Source: DASSFZ01 sp036514635 (GTDB taxonomy: Bacteria > Chloroflexota > Anaerolineae > Fen-1058). From it: a stretch of DNA of 37,028 nucleotides. Positions 35,601 through 37,028 of this stretch are shown in pieces. The position numbers and the translations under genes were made by a program. Where the stretch lies: contig DATBWU010000318.1 in NCBI GenBank assembly GCA_036514635.1, forward strand, positions 1 to 37,028, read 5' to 3'. A model generated the notes under the pieces. The model was not told the origin of the DNA. It ran no database searches and saw nothing but the letters and a program-made list of their open reading frames with translations. Every line of letters begins with the position of its first letter. Position 1 is the stretch's first letter.

Positions 35601-37028
35601 TTAGGGTGCAGCCTGTGGCTCGCCATAAATGAAGTTATCCATCACTGCCACGTCCACACCGTTCCCATCGTCCGGGCCAAGCGCATCTGTGCCGTACCGG
35701 ATCTGCACGCGCGCGACGACGGGCGTGAGAAAAGCGACGCCCAGAAACGATAGATCGTTGTCGGCGATCGGCGTTTCAAACGCGCCCAGCGAGTTGCCGT
35801 TGATGTCGAAATACTCGAAGGCGGTATGCGCCGTATCCACGTCGGTATAGATCGCACCGAAGCCTCGGACGACAGCCGGCGTGTTCGTCCCGGGCACAAA
35901 GAACGTCATGTCGACGATGTTGCTGCCGATCGGCGAGAAGAGTCGCTCGGCGCTGAAGGTCTTGAAGATATCGGCGTAAGCCGGGTTGATGTTCCCGAAA
36001 CGCGGGAGCGTGCCCGACGGGTTATCACCGTCGGCGCTGACCATGATCCCCTCACCCGGCGTGGTGAAAACCGCGCCACGCGCACGCGGCACGGTCGGTG
36101 CGTTGAAGAGTCCGGGCGTGTAGAAGTTGGGCGCCGATTCCTCATCGGTCAGGCTGTCCCAGTTGAGTTCACGGTAGCCCGACGTTTTCGAGCCTGGCTC
36201 ACCGCCGTTATCGACCGCGCCGAGCAATTGCCGGTAAGCTTCAACTTTCGCCTGCACTTCGGAGCCTGCGCCCGTGATAACGGTGGGAGATGCCGTTACA
36301 GGCGAGGCCGAGGCGACGCCGCCCGGCGTCAGATGTCCGGCGAGTACCTGTGATGCGCTCGTCGCCGGATCGCCCTCGGTCCAGGTCATGAAGAGCGCCT
36401 CAGCGGAGCCGGCGGCAAACAGGCCGAAGTTCGACAACGCCGGATTGATGTTGAAACCGCCCGGCGGCGTATCCAGCACCCAGGTTCCCGTCTGGACATC
36501 CGAGGCGAGGTGGCGGACCTGCAAGCTGAACTTGCCGCTGCCGTCGTCCTCCAGCCAGGCGACGTAAGGCACGTTTTGGATAAAGGTGACGAAGGGCGTC
36601 CGCGCATCATGATTTTGGTCGACGTTCAAGCTGCCCCCCACGTTGACAAAGCGGCTGCGCGTCGCCGGGTCCAGCCGCGAAACAAAAATCTGCCACTTCT
36701 CGGTCGGCCCGATTTCGGCCCAGGCGATCCAGGGCACGCTGGCCTCGCCGGGCGTCAGCGAGCCGGCTGCCATCGAGGCGTCCTTGGCGTCCTTGAGCGG
36801 ATTGACGTTGAGCGCGCAGGCGGTCTCGTCCGGCTCGCAGGGCGGGGTGTACGTCCAGCGGAAACCGCCGGGTGCATTGGCATCGGCGACGCCGCGCGCG
36901 CTGAAGACGCGACTCGGCCGATCAAGGCTGATCTCGTGCCAGGTGACCCACGGCACGGCGTTGCCCGTTTCGGCGAACACGCCGCTGGGGTGCAGCGCGT
37001 CGCGTCGCGCATCGACGTTCAGTGTCGG
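35601..37028 (-). CDS. Secreted repeat protein, C-terminal part (5' end outside window)
   Basis: The open frame continues off the right edge, so at least 475 residues are visible. The N-terminal part has imperfect repeats of about 60 residues around LNV....D, then VPWVTWHE, VPWIAWAE and VPYVAWLED, suggesting a beta-propeller-like fold. The C-terminal 200 residues (NFYTPGLFNAPTVPRARGAV, GNINPAYADIFKTFSAERLF, YFDINGNSLGAFETPIAD) form a beta-rich domain like those of exported adhesins or carbohydrate-binding proteins. No cysteine-rich or enzyme motif is seen. It is probably extracellular; the signal peptide would be outside the window. Confidence 0.7.
   Translation of the reverse strand, partial: PTLNVDARRDALHPSGVFAETGNAVPWVTWHEISLDRPSRVFSARGVADANAPGGFRWTYTPPCEPDETACALNVNPLKDAKDASMAAGSLTPGEASVPWIAWAEIGPTEKWQIFVSRLDPATRSRFVNVGGSLNVDQNHDARTPFVTFIQNVPYVAWLEDDGSGKFSLQVRHLASDVQTGTWVLDTPPGGFNINPALSNFGLFAAGSAEALFMTWTEGDPATSASQVLAGHLTPGGVASASPVTASPTVITGAGSEVQAKVEAYRQLLGAVDNGGEPGSKTSGYRELNWDSLTDEESAPNFYTPGLFNAPTVPRARGAVFTTPGEGIMVSADGDNPSGTLPRFGNINPAYADIFKTFSAERLFSPIGSNIVDMTFFVPGTNTPAVVRGFGAIYTDVDTAHTAFEYFDINGNSLGAFETPIADNDLSFLGVAFLTPVVARVQIRYGTDALGPDDGNGVDVAVMDNFIYGEPQAAP

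Overview
The window is a GC-rich bacterial chromosome segment with strong G/C preference at third codon positions. There is no rRNA or CRISPR array, and the only transposase is decayed. The mix of genes (HerA/VirB4-type ATPase, a pyruvate-phosphate-dikinase-like protein without a phosphohistidine domain, a 'quinate 5-dehydrogenase'-type protein, paired FemAB proteins, LiaF-like membrane proteins, a split NAD synthetase, AbiE toxin-antitoxin) and the many intergenic hairpin repeats suggest a Chloroflexota (Anaerolineae-like) genome. This is inference; no marker gene proves it.

Layout. 0.1-4.2 kb (minus): a DUF3006 protein, a ComEC-like metallo-beta-lactamase lipoprotein and a HerA-like ATPase carrying repeat-derived sequence. 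4.3-6.5 kb (minus): an inositol-monophosphatase-family enzyme overlapping a sugar-type ABC solute-binding lipoprotein. 6.8-8.6 kb (plus): a two-gene NAD synthetase (separate glutaminase and synthetase) behind a promoter and a GT-N7-AC palindrome resembling NrtR operators. 8.66-9.15 kb: two tandem miniature elements with identical 14-bp terminal inverted repeats and 5-bp TACTG flanks. 9.2-14.3 kb (plus): PPDK-like protein, quinate-dehydrogenase-type protein, NTP transferase and PAP2 phosphatase. 14.5-18.7 kb: a membrane protein, two FemAB paralogues and a possible GT-A glycosyltransferase. 18.9-21.1 kb (minus): ECF sigma factor overlapping an Ogt with an extra N-terminal domain, and a LiaF-like protein. 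Then tRNA-His, a PAS/GAF sensor kinase, a membrane GGDEF plus HD-GYP protein, and a subtilase with a VNWNS-repeat tail followed by a tiny ORF containing SVNW.

After tRNA-Arg (28.9 kb) the content becomes accessory: small ORFs, a degenerate TadZ/CpaE-like ATPase, an OB-fold-like protein and a zinc-ribbon protein (29.2-31.4 kb), then an AbiEi/AbiEii module, then a graveyard of gene fragments (PKD domain, secreted-protein tail, 5'-truncated frameshifted IS4-type transposase, deleted methyltransferase). The right edge holds a receiver-only response regulator and the C-terminal part of a secreted repeat protein.

The most unusual feature is the intergenic DNA. Nearly every gap carries long imperfect hairpins built from degenerate words (ACCGCAGAG/CTCTGCGGT and others), short perfect hairpins with 2-4-nt loops, or octamer tandem repeats. 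Several have entered reading frames: inside the HerA-like ATPase, twice in the second FemAB gene, and at the 3' end of the NTP transferase. One modular hairpin family shows base-pair-preserving differences between its three copies here, so the hairpin itself may be under selection. I know no name for these families.
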